From: Planctomycetota bacterium
GTDB taxonomy: Bacteria > Planctomycetota > Planctomycetia > Planctomycetales > Planctomycetaceae
NCBI GenBank assembly: GCA_022600195.1
Contig: JAHZKX010000057.1
Location: forward strand, 62,001-126,000
DNA: 64,000 nucleotides
Direction: 5' to 3'
Shown: in pieces, positions 57,101 to 64,000 of the stretch
How the letters are laid out: every line of letters starts with the position of its first letter
Numbering within the stretch: position 1 is the first letter of the stretch
The notes under the pieces: generated by a model
What the model saw: the letters and a program-made list of their open reading frames with translations, nothing else
Database searches by the model: none
What the model was told of the DNA's origin: nothing
Made by a program: the position numbers and the translations under genes

Positions 57101-57293
57101 TTCGACGCGTTGCTAATTTCTGATAGATTTCCCAGGCGTCGCGATAATTCCCCTGCTTCTGGTACTTTTGTGCCAGCGTTCGTGCATCAGAGACGCTCTT
57201 TTCCTCTGCTGAGAGATACACTCCCAGGGTAATCATGAAAACAAATACGAAAAACCAATGAGCACTTTTCTTTATTTTGAATTGGGGCATCAT
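51117..57293 (-). CDS. Alpha-2-macroglobulin family protein without thioester motif
   Basis: The 2058-residue product has a signal peptide (about residues 10-29) and TPR-like helices to about residue 400. Macroglobulin MG domains follow, with a [20 protein letters not shown] strand typical of MG repeats, a bait-like part at about 1230-1320, and the A2M segment [29 protein letters not shown]. The alpha-helical thioester-domain region covers about 1500-1800 ([13 protein letters not shown]), followed by a C-terminal receptor-type end. The thioester CxEQ motif of family members is absent: near residue 1511 the place reads [16 protein letters not shown]. Bacterial relatives guard the periplasm against proteases. 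Residues 811-863 form a Trp/Tyr-rich insertion. Confidence 0.92.
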   Translation of the reverse strand: [2058 protein letters not shown]

Positions 57294-57350
57294 AGTACCT
57301 GCACGAAATTAGGGAGATCAGTATGTAGATTATCAGACTGGGATCATAGT

Positions 57351-57356
57351 ATTATA
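57351..57356 (-). promoter_or_regulatory. Candidate -10 element of the macroglobulin gene
   Basis: The minus strand reads TATAAT here, about 58 bases before the start codon. No good -35 element was found at 16-18 bases distance, so this is a weak call. Confidence 0.25.
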
Positions 57357-57511
57357 CGGCTATAAGACGAAATGAATTTGTATCCAGTTCCCGGAATTCT
57401 CGATTATTTCATTGAACAGGAAAAAACAAGGTATGAGTTCTGACTGATTTCCTTCATAATCTGAGTTCTTCTGCAATACATTGATTCTGCTACACACGAA
57501 GAGACAAATCT

Positions 57512-58942
57512 ATGCAATGGATTTTGGGCGTTTTGACGCTCTGTGGCTATCTGATCACTCTGGCTCTCATTCCCAGTATCCTGTTGCAAAAGAAACGTCA
57601 TCCGGTTTCTTCTGTTTCCTGGATTTTAACGATTCTCTTATTGCCTGGTCTGGGTGGAATTGCTTTTATCTTCTTTGGCATCAATCGTGTTCAAAGAAGA
57701 TCTCTATCTAAAGAAAAGGCAAACCGGTCTCTCGCTCCCAAACTGCCGTCAGTTGTGCAAAATCAATTACTATCCCGAGACGACTACCTGCCCCTTAACC
57801 AGAATTTGATGCGACTCGCTCAGAAGATAACGCACACGGTACCGACTTTTGGTAACCATATTGAACTTCTAACTGATACCAACCGGACGATGGGCCTGAT
57901 TAAACAGGCGATCTTGAATGCCGAACATTCTCTGCATCTGGAGTACTATATCTGGCAACCGGATAAATCGGGGACTTTGATGCGAGATATGCTCATCGAA
58001 AAAGCCAATGCCGGTGTTCAGGTTCGTTTTTTATATGATGGATTGGGTTCGTTGAGTTTAGGAAGTCGTTTTTTCAAACCGATGCTGGAAGCAGGTATCC
58101 AGGTTGCCCCTTTTCTTCCCGGAGCCTCATTTCGAGAACGGTGGTCGATCAATTTACGAAATCACCGTAAAATCGTCATTGTCGATGGCAAAACTGCTTT
58201 TACCGGCGGTATGAACATCGGCGATGAATATCTGGGACTAGATACAGAACTCGGTTTCTGGAGAGATACACACTTAAAAATTGAAGGCCCTGAAACCCTG
58301 CAGTTACAACAGGTCTTCGCAGAAGACTGGTTCTTTGCGACAGGGGAAGCATTAACACAGCCGCAGTATTATGCGCATCCTGACCCCACAGGCAATATCA
58401 CTGCGCAAACACTTTCGTCAGGACCAGAAAAAAATGCGGATATCTTTTTATCACTGATGTTTGCAGCCATCAACGAGGCGCGGGAGAATATAGTACTCAC
58501 GACTTCTTATTTTGTACCACCGGAATCATTGACGACGGCGCTGGAATCAGCTGCACAAAGAGGAGTGCGCGTCAGGCTGCTTCTCTCCAGTAAGTCGGCT
58601 AATCCAGCAACAATTCATGCGGGGCGGTCTTACTACGACTCTCTACTGGATGCCGGTGTTGAGATTTATGAATACACCAAAGGAATTCTTCATTCAAAAA
58701 CAATGACCATTGATGGTAGCTGGTCTCTTGTCGGCACACCTAATTTTGACTTCCGCAGTTTAATTCTCAATTTTGAAGTAGGCCTGGCTATTTACGATCG
58801 CAAATTCGCACAACGGCTGATAGAATCGATTGAAAACGACTTCTTGCATGCCGTCAAAATCACAGAAGCAGACTGGGACAAACGGGGCAAGCTGGTAATC
58901 TTAAAACAGAATCTGTGTCGTCTGTTTGCCCCGATCATGTAA
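57512..58942 (+). CDS. cls: Cardiolipin synthase (phospholipase D family)
   Basis: The 476-residue product starts with two membrane helices (about 3-25 and 33-55), then two phospholipase D domains. The HKD motifs are NHRKIVIVDGKTAFTGGMNI at about residue 214 and HSKTMTIDGSWSLVGTPNFD at about 393, both complete. This layout matches bacterial cardiolipin synthases, which condense two phosphatidylglycerols in the inner membrane. Length is usual. It is divergent to the macroglobulin gene with 218 bp between. No further lipid gene is nearby. Confidence 0.94.
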   Translation: MQWILGVLTLCGYLITLALIPSILLQKKRHPVSSVSWILTILLLPGLGGIAFIFFGINRVQRRSLSKEKANRSLAPKLPSVVQNQLLSRDDYLPLNQNLMRLAQKITHTVPTFGNHIELLTDTNRTMGLIKQAILNAEHSLHLEYYIWQPDKSGTLMRDMLIEKANAGVQVRFLYDGLGSLSLGSRFFKPMLEAGIQVAPFLPGASFRERWSINLRNHRKIVIVDGKTAFTGGMNIGDEYLGLDTELGFWRDTHLKIEGPETLQLQQVFAEDWFFATGEALTQPQYYAHPDPTGNITAQTLSSGPEKNADIFLSLMFAAINEARENIVLTTSYFVPPESLTTALESAAQRGVRVRLLLSSKSANPATIHAGRSYYDSLLDAGVEIYEYTKGILHSKTMTIDGSWSLVGTPNFDFRSLILNFEVGLAIYDRKFAQRLIESIENDFLHAVKITEADWDKRGKLVILKQNLCRLFAPIM

Positions 58943-58968
58943 TGACCTCTGTTAACAAGAAGACTGTT

Positions 58969-60225
58969 TTATTGAGTTGTATGCCGATAACGTTCTGTGG
59001 CCCCCTCCGGTAACCTGGCAAGATATCTGAACAACTCAATGACTTCTTCTTTGGATAACAAATTCAATAATCCATCCGGCATAGATGATTTTTTTACCGG
59101 CATAATCTCATCGACTTCGTTTTTATTAATGAGCTGTTTCTTTCCTTCACCCGTCAAAAGCAGGATCTGATCCGGACCTGCAGCCCCCATCATGCCCGTG
59201 AATACTTTACCGGCATCCGTTAGAATCATAACAGTGGGATATTCCTCCGCGACGAAGTGTGAGGGAAAAATCGTGGCCATTAAGACTTCCTTTTGCTGTA
59301 ATCTGCGACTGACATGTGTGAGATCCGGCCCAACCTTTTCACCAATTTTCCCGAAGCGGTGACACTTGACACATGATGCTTTCACGAAGGATTGTTCACC
59401 CAACTTTAAGTTCAACTCCTGCTTTGCTTGTTTTCGCAATTCGCTCTTTATCTCCTGATACTTCCAACGGCTGTCAGGAGCTTCGACTGGCAGGACTGCG
59501 GCGATCTCATTCGGATATTTTTCCGCAAACCATTTTTGCCAGACCAGGAGTGGGGACTTCTTTTCTTGCTCGGCCTGATTGAAATTCAGTCCGGTCCAGT
59601 GCTCTAACAGTTTAACAGCAATTTGTTGCCCTTCTGGATCCTGTTCCAATCCCACTAAAATGACCTGACGAACCCACTGTGCTTTATTGGAACGACGACG
59701 AAATCTGGCCAAAGCCCTCATCACTACTTTCGCCTGTTCTCCCTGTACGACATTAAGAGACCGAACCAGTATTCTCCAGTCGGGATCGCGGCGCTGGTTC
59801 TCCTTAGCGTACCAGCTAATCGCCTCTGCAACGTCATTCCGGCGCTCCGGATAGGATTCAAAAAGTTCATGCAAATACATTAAAGTCGTTTTGTCAGCGA
59901 TCCGCGCCATGGCGATTAATAAAGCGTTCAGCTTACGCTCGGTCTCTGTCTTCGTATTTTTTTTATCCTGCAGTTTGATTTCAAGCTCACGCAATGCAGA
60001 AAATTCTGCTCCTGTGATTCGCTCCAGAGGTACCCCCGCAATCATGATCCGATAATCACCTGGAGAAACCTCTTCAATGAAGGCGTCCGCCAACCCCTCT
60101 ATTTTCAGTGAGAATTCAGACTCCCCGGCCTGGACGATATTGATCGTTCCGTTCAGCAACAGCAGCAGTTGCACCACTCTCAAGAGGTTGAATCTTCTCC
60201 CGGTGATCTTGTTTTGCGTGAGCAT
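58969..60225 (-). CDS. Exported c-type heme-binding protein with HEAT-like repeats
   Basis: The 418-residue product has a signal peptide (about residues 13-33; LLRVVQLLLLLNGTINIVQA). Helical pairs run from about 50 to 215 and read like HEAT repeats. The heme site CVKCHR is at about residue 283. After it come VGPDLTHVSRR, an about 90-residue stretch with FPSHFVAEEY and MMGAAGPDQILLLT, and the final SMPDGLLNLLSKEEVIELFRYLARL. That C-terminal module matches the CxxCH-type heme-binding domain (TIGR02603-like) that planctomycetes share. The axial Met may be the one in SMPDGL. It probably transfers electrons from a periplasmic oxidase or dehydrogenase. Partner unknown. Confidence 0.87.
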   Translation of the reverse strand: MLTQNKITGRRFNLLRVVQLLLLLNGTINIVQAGESEFSLKIEGLADAFIEEVSPGDYRIMIAGVPLERITGAEFSALRELEIKLQDKKNTKTETERKLNALLIAMARIADKTTLMYLHELFESYPERRNDVAEAISWYAKENQRRDPDWRILVRSLNVVQGEQAKVVMRALARFRRRSNKAQWVRQVILVGLEQDPEGQQIAVKLLEHWTGLNFNQAEQEKKSPLLVWQKWFAEKYPNEIAAVLPVEAPDSRWKYQEIKSELRKQAKQELNLKLGEQSFVKASCVKCHRFGKIGEKVGPDLTHVSRRLQQKEVLMATIFPSHFVAEEYPTVMILTDAGKVFTGMMGAAGPDQILLLTGEGKKQLINKNEVDEIMPVKKSSMPDGLLNLLSKEEVIELFRYLARLPEGATERYRHTTQ

Positions 60226-60393
60226 GTTTTAATCCTGATTAATTGCCAGATGCTGATAGAAGTTATTTATAAGATATTGAGTGGAATTCTAATCTTACTT
60301 AAGATTACACACTTCACACTATGTTCATTTCGTATATTTGTATAAAATTTGAGCAGGTGTTTCAGTTTTACTTCAAAAGTTCAGGGACGAAAA

Positions 60394-61041
60394 ATGAGTT
60401 CATTTCAGTCAAACCATATAATCATCTTCAGAAGTCATCTTTTCCTTTTCATAACTTGCATGCTGATTATTCTGACTCTCGGATGTTCATCGCAGGAAAG
60501 CTCTCAGTCTCCCAGCATCACAGAAGAGAACCCGAGTCAGTCAGCAGAAGCCAATTCCCCCGAAATCAAACCAGGTAAAACCGTAGAGATCACGCTGATT
60601 GAAACTGACGTGAATGGTTTTAACGAATTATTAGAAAAGCAGAAGGGAAAAGTCATTCTCGTTGATTTCTGGGCTACCTGGTGTATTCCCTGTGTGAAAA
60701 ACTTCCACCATACTGTGGAATGGAACAAGAAGTTTGCGGACCAGGGTCTGACAGTCATTTCTGTCAGCATGGATGAATCAGACCCAGAAACGCAAAAATC
60801 GGTATTACAATTTCTAGAATCCAAAGACGCACAGTTTATCAACATATTGGCAACTGCAGAAAATGATCAGGACCCGATGGATACTTTTGAAATTGATGAC
60901 GGTGCTTTACCTCATTATCGAATTTATGATCGTACAGGAAAGCTCATCAAGAAGTTTTCATTCGCTGACCCTAACCAGCAATTCACGCAGGCGGATATTG
61001 AGTCTAGCCTGGTAGAAACCCTGAAACCGAAATCAGAATAA
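60394..61041 (+). CDS. TlpA-like thioredoxin-fold lipoprotein
   Basis: The ATG at 60394 gives 215 residues; the frame is open 15 codons further up. The signal peptide ends in the lipobox LTLGCSS, so the protein is lipid-anchored. After a Ser/Glu-rich linker the thioredoxin fold begins at about residue 60, with the active site WATWCIPCVKN at about residue 90-100. The cis-Pro loop reads DGALPHYRIYD. Such proteins reduce or oxidise cysteines in the envelope, for example in cytochrome c maturation, which may fit the heme protein encoded divergently. Ile at CxxC position 2 suggests a reductase-like role, but this is inference. Confidence 0.9.
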   Translation: MSSFQSNHIIIFRSHLFLFITCMLIILTLGCSSQESSQSPSITEENPSQSAEANSPEIKPGKTVEITLIETDVNGFNELLEKQKGKVILVDFWATWCIPCVKNFHHTVEWNKKFADQGLTVISVSMDESDPETQKSVLQFLESKDAQFINILATAENDQDPMDTFEIDDGALPHYRIYDRTGKLIKKFSFADPNQQFTQADIESSLVETLKPKSE

Positions 61042-61069
61042 GCCACTCCTTATTTTCAGAGCTAGCCAC

Positions 61070-62107
61070 ATGATGCGTAGACTTTGGTCGACGGTCCTGG
61101 ATGAAATTCTTGGTTATTATCTCCTGCACCGCTTTTTCTATTACAAAAAACATCCGCTCATTCTATCCAATGCTGGAGAAACATCATCGGAACTTTATAG
61201 TGGCGACCTGAATACTTTTTTCTCTCCCACCCCGCAAGCGGCTCGGTTGGAATACCAACCCTATTTAAGCCCTGCTTCCCAATCGACGTTTGATTCTGCC
61301 CAGATCGAAGATTTTCAATTCCCCAGTTCGATCCAGACCGGTTTTTTTGAAAACGATCTTGTGAAGGGACGGCATTGGAAATCGACGACTGTGGATCGCA
61401 CAGCGGATTCCATTCCACATTACACCGTCGTTGCCGTCGATGGCATTGTCCAGATGGGTGTGAGAAGTTTCAACAGACTCGCCCGACGGTTGACTCCCGC
61501 GGGTGTTGATGTCGTCATGCTGGACAGCCCTTTTAACTATCGTCGTACTCCCGCTGGTTATCGTCCCGGTCAATTAATTGCAGGGGGAAACTTAGACCAT
61601 CAACTAACAGTAGCACGTCAGGGAGTTCTGGATCTCTGGAGCTTGATTCTCGCGTTACAGAAAGAAGGACACCAAATCGGTCTCGTGGGCATCAGTCATG
61701 GAGCCTGGATGACTCTGACAGCGGCTCTGTTAATTGAACAGCTCGAGTTTGTTATGGCAATTACTCCCCCCGTTGATCTCTTTCACATTCTTGAAGAAGG
61801 AGGAACGGTAGTAAAAGCCATTCGACGCGGAGTGGCTCATGAACCTATGGATCGGGACAGGTTGGAACAGCTCTGCAGACCACTCGTTGTCGCAAACTGG
61901 ACAGCCAAAGTTCCCACCTCAGCCATTCACCTGCATGTAGCAGATTATGATCGGTTTATCCCCTCGTTCCGCATTGAAGCACTCGCTGAACTATGGAAGA
62001 CACATTCATCCCATCATCCATTGGGCCACATTGAAGCGACTACCGGCCCCAAAGTAGTCTCTCAGGTCAGCTCTGATATCTTGAATTTCTGGAATCTGAG
62101 TCAGTAA
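61070..62107 (+). CDS. Alpha/beta hydrolase, ABHD18-like
   Basis: The 345-residue product has no clear signal peptide. The nucleophile elbow reads GISHGAWM at about residue 218, preceded by helices typical of the fold (VARQGVLDLWSLILALQ). The region with VMLDSPFNYRRTPAGYRPGQ is shared with the ABHD18/DUF2048 family. The His probably sits in GHIEATTGP near the end and the acid in HVADYDRFIP. Substrate unknown. It follows the TlpA-like gene by 28 bp, so they may be co-transcribed. Confidence 0.84.
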   Translation: MMRRLWSTVLDEILGYYLLHRFFYYKKHPLILSNAGETSSELYSGDLNTFFSPTPQAARLEYQPYLSPASQSTFDSAQIEDFQFPSSIQTGFFENDLVKGRHWKSTTVDRTADSIPHYTVVAVDGIVQMGVRSFNRLARRLTPAGVDVVMLDSPFNYRRTPAGYRPGQLIAGGNLDHQLTVARQGVLDLWSLILALQKEGHQIGLVGISHGAWMTLTAALLIEQLEFVMAITPPVDLFHILEEGGTVVKAIRRGVAHEPMDRDRLEQLCRPLVVANWTAKVPTSAIHLHVADYDRFIPSFRIEALAELWKTHSSHHPLGHIEATTGPKVVSQVSSDILNFWNLSQ

Positions 62108-62463
62108 CAGCTGTGCGAAAGCTGGCTCCCCGCACGATTTATAATCACGTACAGGATGTATTTCCTCTTGCGTGTCAGCAACTCAAATTGCAACCGTTAC
62201 AACCTGTATGACCAGTCTTGATACGCGGAAGATTATCAATTAATAACCAATATTCGTTGAAAAATTGCATCATGTTGTCGCTTTGCAACTTATTCTTTGA
62301 GCAAAGAGTCTATTAAAGTTTTATTTTCACCATAAGGAAAATTGAAACTTAAGCGGGCCGGCTCTTTGATCTTTTCGTTAGATAAAAGATTTTAATTCGT
62401 CTTTATAGTAAACCTTGTTTGAATCAATTCAAATTCAAAAAGGGAACCGCCAAGGGGTCAACT
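62108..62463. other. Leader region of the CBS-domain gene
   Basis: This 356-bp AT-rich stretch holds no gene. A 7-bp stem (ATCTTTT at 62369-62375 with AAAAGAT at 62384-62390) followed by TTTTAAT lies about 75 bases before the start. It could be a terminator of the upstream transcript or an attenuator. No base-paired family riboswitch was recognised. Confidence 0.4.
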
Positions 62464-62997
62464 ATGCAGGTACGAGTTCGCGATTTAATGACGGTCAATC
62501 CTGTCAGTGTACTGACGGGAACAAGTCTCCAGAAAGCGGCAGAGCAAATGATCCTGGCAGAATCTGCCGAAATCTATATCACCGATCATCAAATGAAATT
62601 ACTCGGTGTCGTACCTGATTACCAAATTCTTAAGCATAAACTGATGTATCAAGACCTGGAAGCTCCCATTGATTCCATCATGCATGTACAGATTGATGCG
62701 CTTTCGCCTGAAAACGAGGCACTGCAATTGATTCATTATTTTCGTGATCGCCGAAACAGCTGCATGGCAGTTACCGAAAACGGGCGACTTGTGGGCAAGC
62801 TGAGTTGTCGCGATCTTTTCCGAACCATCATGGCGCTGGAGTCGATTGAACTGTCTGAAGAACCGGTTTCGAACTCAGAATCAGCAAATACAGCAGACGC
62901 TCATTCGACCGTTTCCACCATTAAACCGCCCCATTTGAGCAGACAAAGCTTGAGAAAAGGTGCACTCCAGCTCAACGGCTCCAAGAGCGAATCATAA
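62464..62997 (+). CDS. Tandem CBS-domain protein
   Basis: The ATG at 62464 has AAGGGG 6 bases ahead and gives 177 residues; the frame is open 15 codons further up. Two CBS motifs cover about residues 1-60 (VRDLMTVNPVSVLTGTSLQKAAEQM, then GVVPDYQIL) and 65-125 (SIMHVQIDALSPENEALQLI, then LVGKLSCRDLF). The remaining about 50 residues are Ser/Thr/Glu-rich and probably disordered. CBS pairs bind adenine nucleotides and act as energy or ligand sensors. No partner domain is present, so it may act on another protein. Confidence 0.9.
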   Translation: MQVRVRDLMTVNPVSVLTGTSLQKAAEQMILAESAEIYITDHQMKLLGVVPDYQILKHKLMYQDLEAPIDSIMHVQIDALSPENEALQLIHYFRDRRNSCMAVTENGRLVGKLSCRDLFRTIMALESIELSEEPVSNSESANTADAHSTVSTIKPPHLSRQSLRKGALQLNGSKSES

Positions 62998-63013
62998 CTC
63001 TCCCGACCTGTAA

Positions 63014-63898
63014 TTATGAGGACTTCAGTTCAATCCCCATATCTTGGAACAGGTAAATCATATCCTCCCAGACATTCTTCTTTGCTGACGGGTTTCTCAA
63101 TAAGTAAGAAGGATGATAAGTACACAGGACACGCGCACGACCATAGTCATAAAATTGGCCTCGCATTTTTCCAATCGGTAAATCGGAATGCAGCAGGTTC
63201 TTGGCTGCCACCGATCCCCAGCATACAATATAATCTGGATCAACGATCTCGATCTGTGCATCCAGAAATCCGCGGCAGTTTGCTGCTTCTTCATCAGAAG
63301 GATTTCTGTTTCCCGGCGGCCGACACCTGAGAATATTAGCAATATAGATTTCACTGCGTTTCATTTGACAGGCTTCGATAATCTTATCGAGTAACTTGCC
63401 CGCACGACCAACAAATGGCTCGCCCTGCTTATCTTCATCTGCACCTGGCGCTTCTCCTACAAACATGATTTTTGCTTTGGGGTTTCCCACACCAAACACA
63501 GTCTGCGTACGTGTCGAAGCTAACTCAGGACATTTTTTACACTGGGCAACCTGATCTGCGATAATATCCAATTCCGCCTGGCGATCAGCTTTCACCAAAT
63601 TTGACTTAGTCGTTCGAGGCACGCCCATTTCCTTTTGAGAGTCATCTGGCTCTGTAGAATCTTCTTTTGTTGGTACTACTGTTTGCTGCGTTAGTATTTC
63701 CGGCTTCGCCACAGTCTGCACATCTCTGGACACTGGTAAAATCGTTCTTTCAGATGGCGTCTCTGGTTCAGGCTCGTCTTGTGTTACCAGCTTCGGATCT
63801 GGAACCACACGCTTGAGATGCGTAATCCCCGAACGCTGCCAACTTTCCAGTAATTGCCGGGCAGCCCTTTGAGAACGATTATTTGCATTCTGATTCAT
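63014..63898 (-). CDS. Uracil-DNA glycosylase, family 4-like
   Basis: The 294-residue product starts at ATG 63898, with a GTG one codon upstream. The first about 120 residues are low-complexity (Pro/Thr/Glu/Gln-rich) and not conserved. The C-terminal about 170 residues are the glycosylase: CKKCPEL with two cysteines that help to hold the 4Fe-4S cluster, [21 protein letters not shown] as the uracil-site motif, [16 protein letters not shown] with the third cysteine, [12 protein letters not shown] and [12 protein letters not shown] as motif B. It removes uracil from DNA to start base excision repair. Confidence 0.93.
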   Translation of the reverse strand: MNQNANNRSQRAARQLLESWQRSGITHLKRVVPDPKLVTQDEPEPETPSERTILPVSRDVQTVAKPEILTQQTVVPTKEDSTEPDDSQKEMGVPRTTKSNLVKADRQAELDIIADQVAQCKKCPELASTRTQTVFGVGNPKAKIMFVGEAPGADEDKQGEPFVGRAGKLLDKIIEACQMKRSEIYIANILRCRPPGNRNPSDEEAANCRGFLDAQIEIVDPDYIVCWGSVAAKNLLHSDLPIGKMRGQFYDYGRARVLCTYHPSYLLRNPSAKKNVWEDMIYLFQDMGIELKSS

Positions 63899-63915
63899 CA
63901 CACACGGACCTGCAT

Positions 63916-64000
63916 TTAGCGTTTTACCTTACAACCCGGTACTGCCGCTTTAAATTTTTCGACTCCTGCATCAGAAACCTGGGTAAAACTGAGTTGAAGT
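63916..64000 (-). CDS. C-terminal end of a leucine-rich-repeat protein, rest beyond window
   Basis: The minus strand from the right edge encodes 27 residues ending at a TAA at 63918-63916. They read [16 protein letters not shown] followed by [11 protein letters not shown]. This matches the closing repeat of planctomycete LRR proteins, in which L-x-L-x-x-T-x-V-x-D-x-G-V is followed by a P-x-C-x-V tail. Only the tail is visible, so nothing can be said of the rest. Confidence 0.75.
   Translation of the reverse strand, partial: LQLSFTQVSDAGVEKFKAAVPGCKVKR

Overview
The window looks like the chromosome of a planctomycete, most likely a Gimesia-like member of the Planctomycetaceae. The assignment rests on lineage-typical families: three DUF1559 proteins with an N-terminal GYF_2 domain, a DUF1080 protein, a DUF6807 (PmoA-like) protein beside an exported Gfo/Idh/MocA oxidoreductase, a CxxCH heme-binding protein with HEAT-like repeats, a CRTAC1/ASPIC_UnbV protein, an exported lactonase and an LRR protein tail. 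Base composition is near 50 percent G+C. This is inference from families; no marker rRNA lies in the window.

Layout. 1-8.9 kb: the 5' part of an SMC/RecF-like ATPase, a lactonase, trpF, a lone response regulator, a DUF420 membrane protein, then a housekeeping run kdsB, pyrG, truB, yceF-type maf, closed by a two-way terminator. 8.9-17.4 kb: an ECF sigma factor, planctomycete membrane or exported proteins of unknown role, and a DUF6807 plus Gfo/Idh/MocA gene pair. 17.4-25.6 kb: an accessory segment with loose gene packing. It holds an exported FGE/SUMF1-domain protein, a P-loop kinase-like protein, a 35-residue lysine-rich protein, two SAM methyltransferase-fold proteins and an exported acetyl-xylan-esterase-like protein. 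It is bracketed by two imperfect 114-bp direct repeats about 8 kb apart (17481-17594 and 25478-25591). 25.8-35.7 kb: sat, a TIM-barrel isomerase, an SDR, rpsT, a TPR protein, a DUF1080 protein, an MFS transporter and two tandem Hsp20 genes. 35.7-44.6 kb: a creatininase/CRTAC1/TPR operon, the three tandem GYF_2-DUF1559 genes, then serC overlapping a nucleosidase gene. 44.7-64 kb: prs-mutS, a small LTxxQ exported protein, a large integral membrane glycosyltransferase-like protein, a 2058-residue alpha-2-macroglobulin-like protein without a thioester motif, a cardiolipin synthase, a cytochrome-like protein, a TlpA-like lipoprotein, an alpha/beta hydrolase, a CBS-domain protein, a family 4-type uracil-DNA glycosylase and the tail of an LRR protein.

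How the genes work together. KdsB and PyrG are adjacent and biochemically linked, because KdsB consumes the CTP that PyrG makes. This implies Kdo-containing lipopolysaccharide and therefore an outer membrane, which fits the many exported proteins and lipoproteins. SerC and the nucleosidase are translationally coupled, as are the CRTAC1 and TPR genes. No tRNA, rRNA, CRISPR array, transposase or integrase was found. The most promising places for something new are the repeat-bounded segment, the thioester-less macroglobulin with its Trp/Tyr-rich insertion, and the GYF_2-DUF1559 triplication with a 90-bp identical tract.
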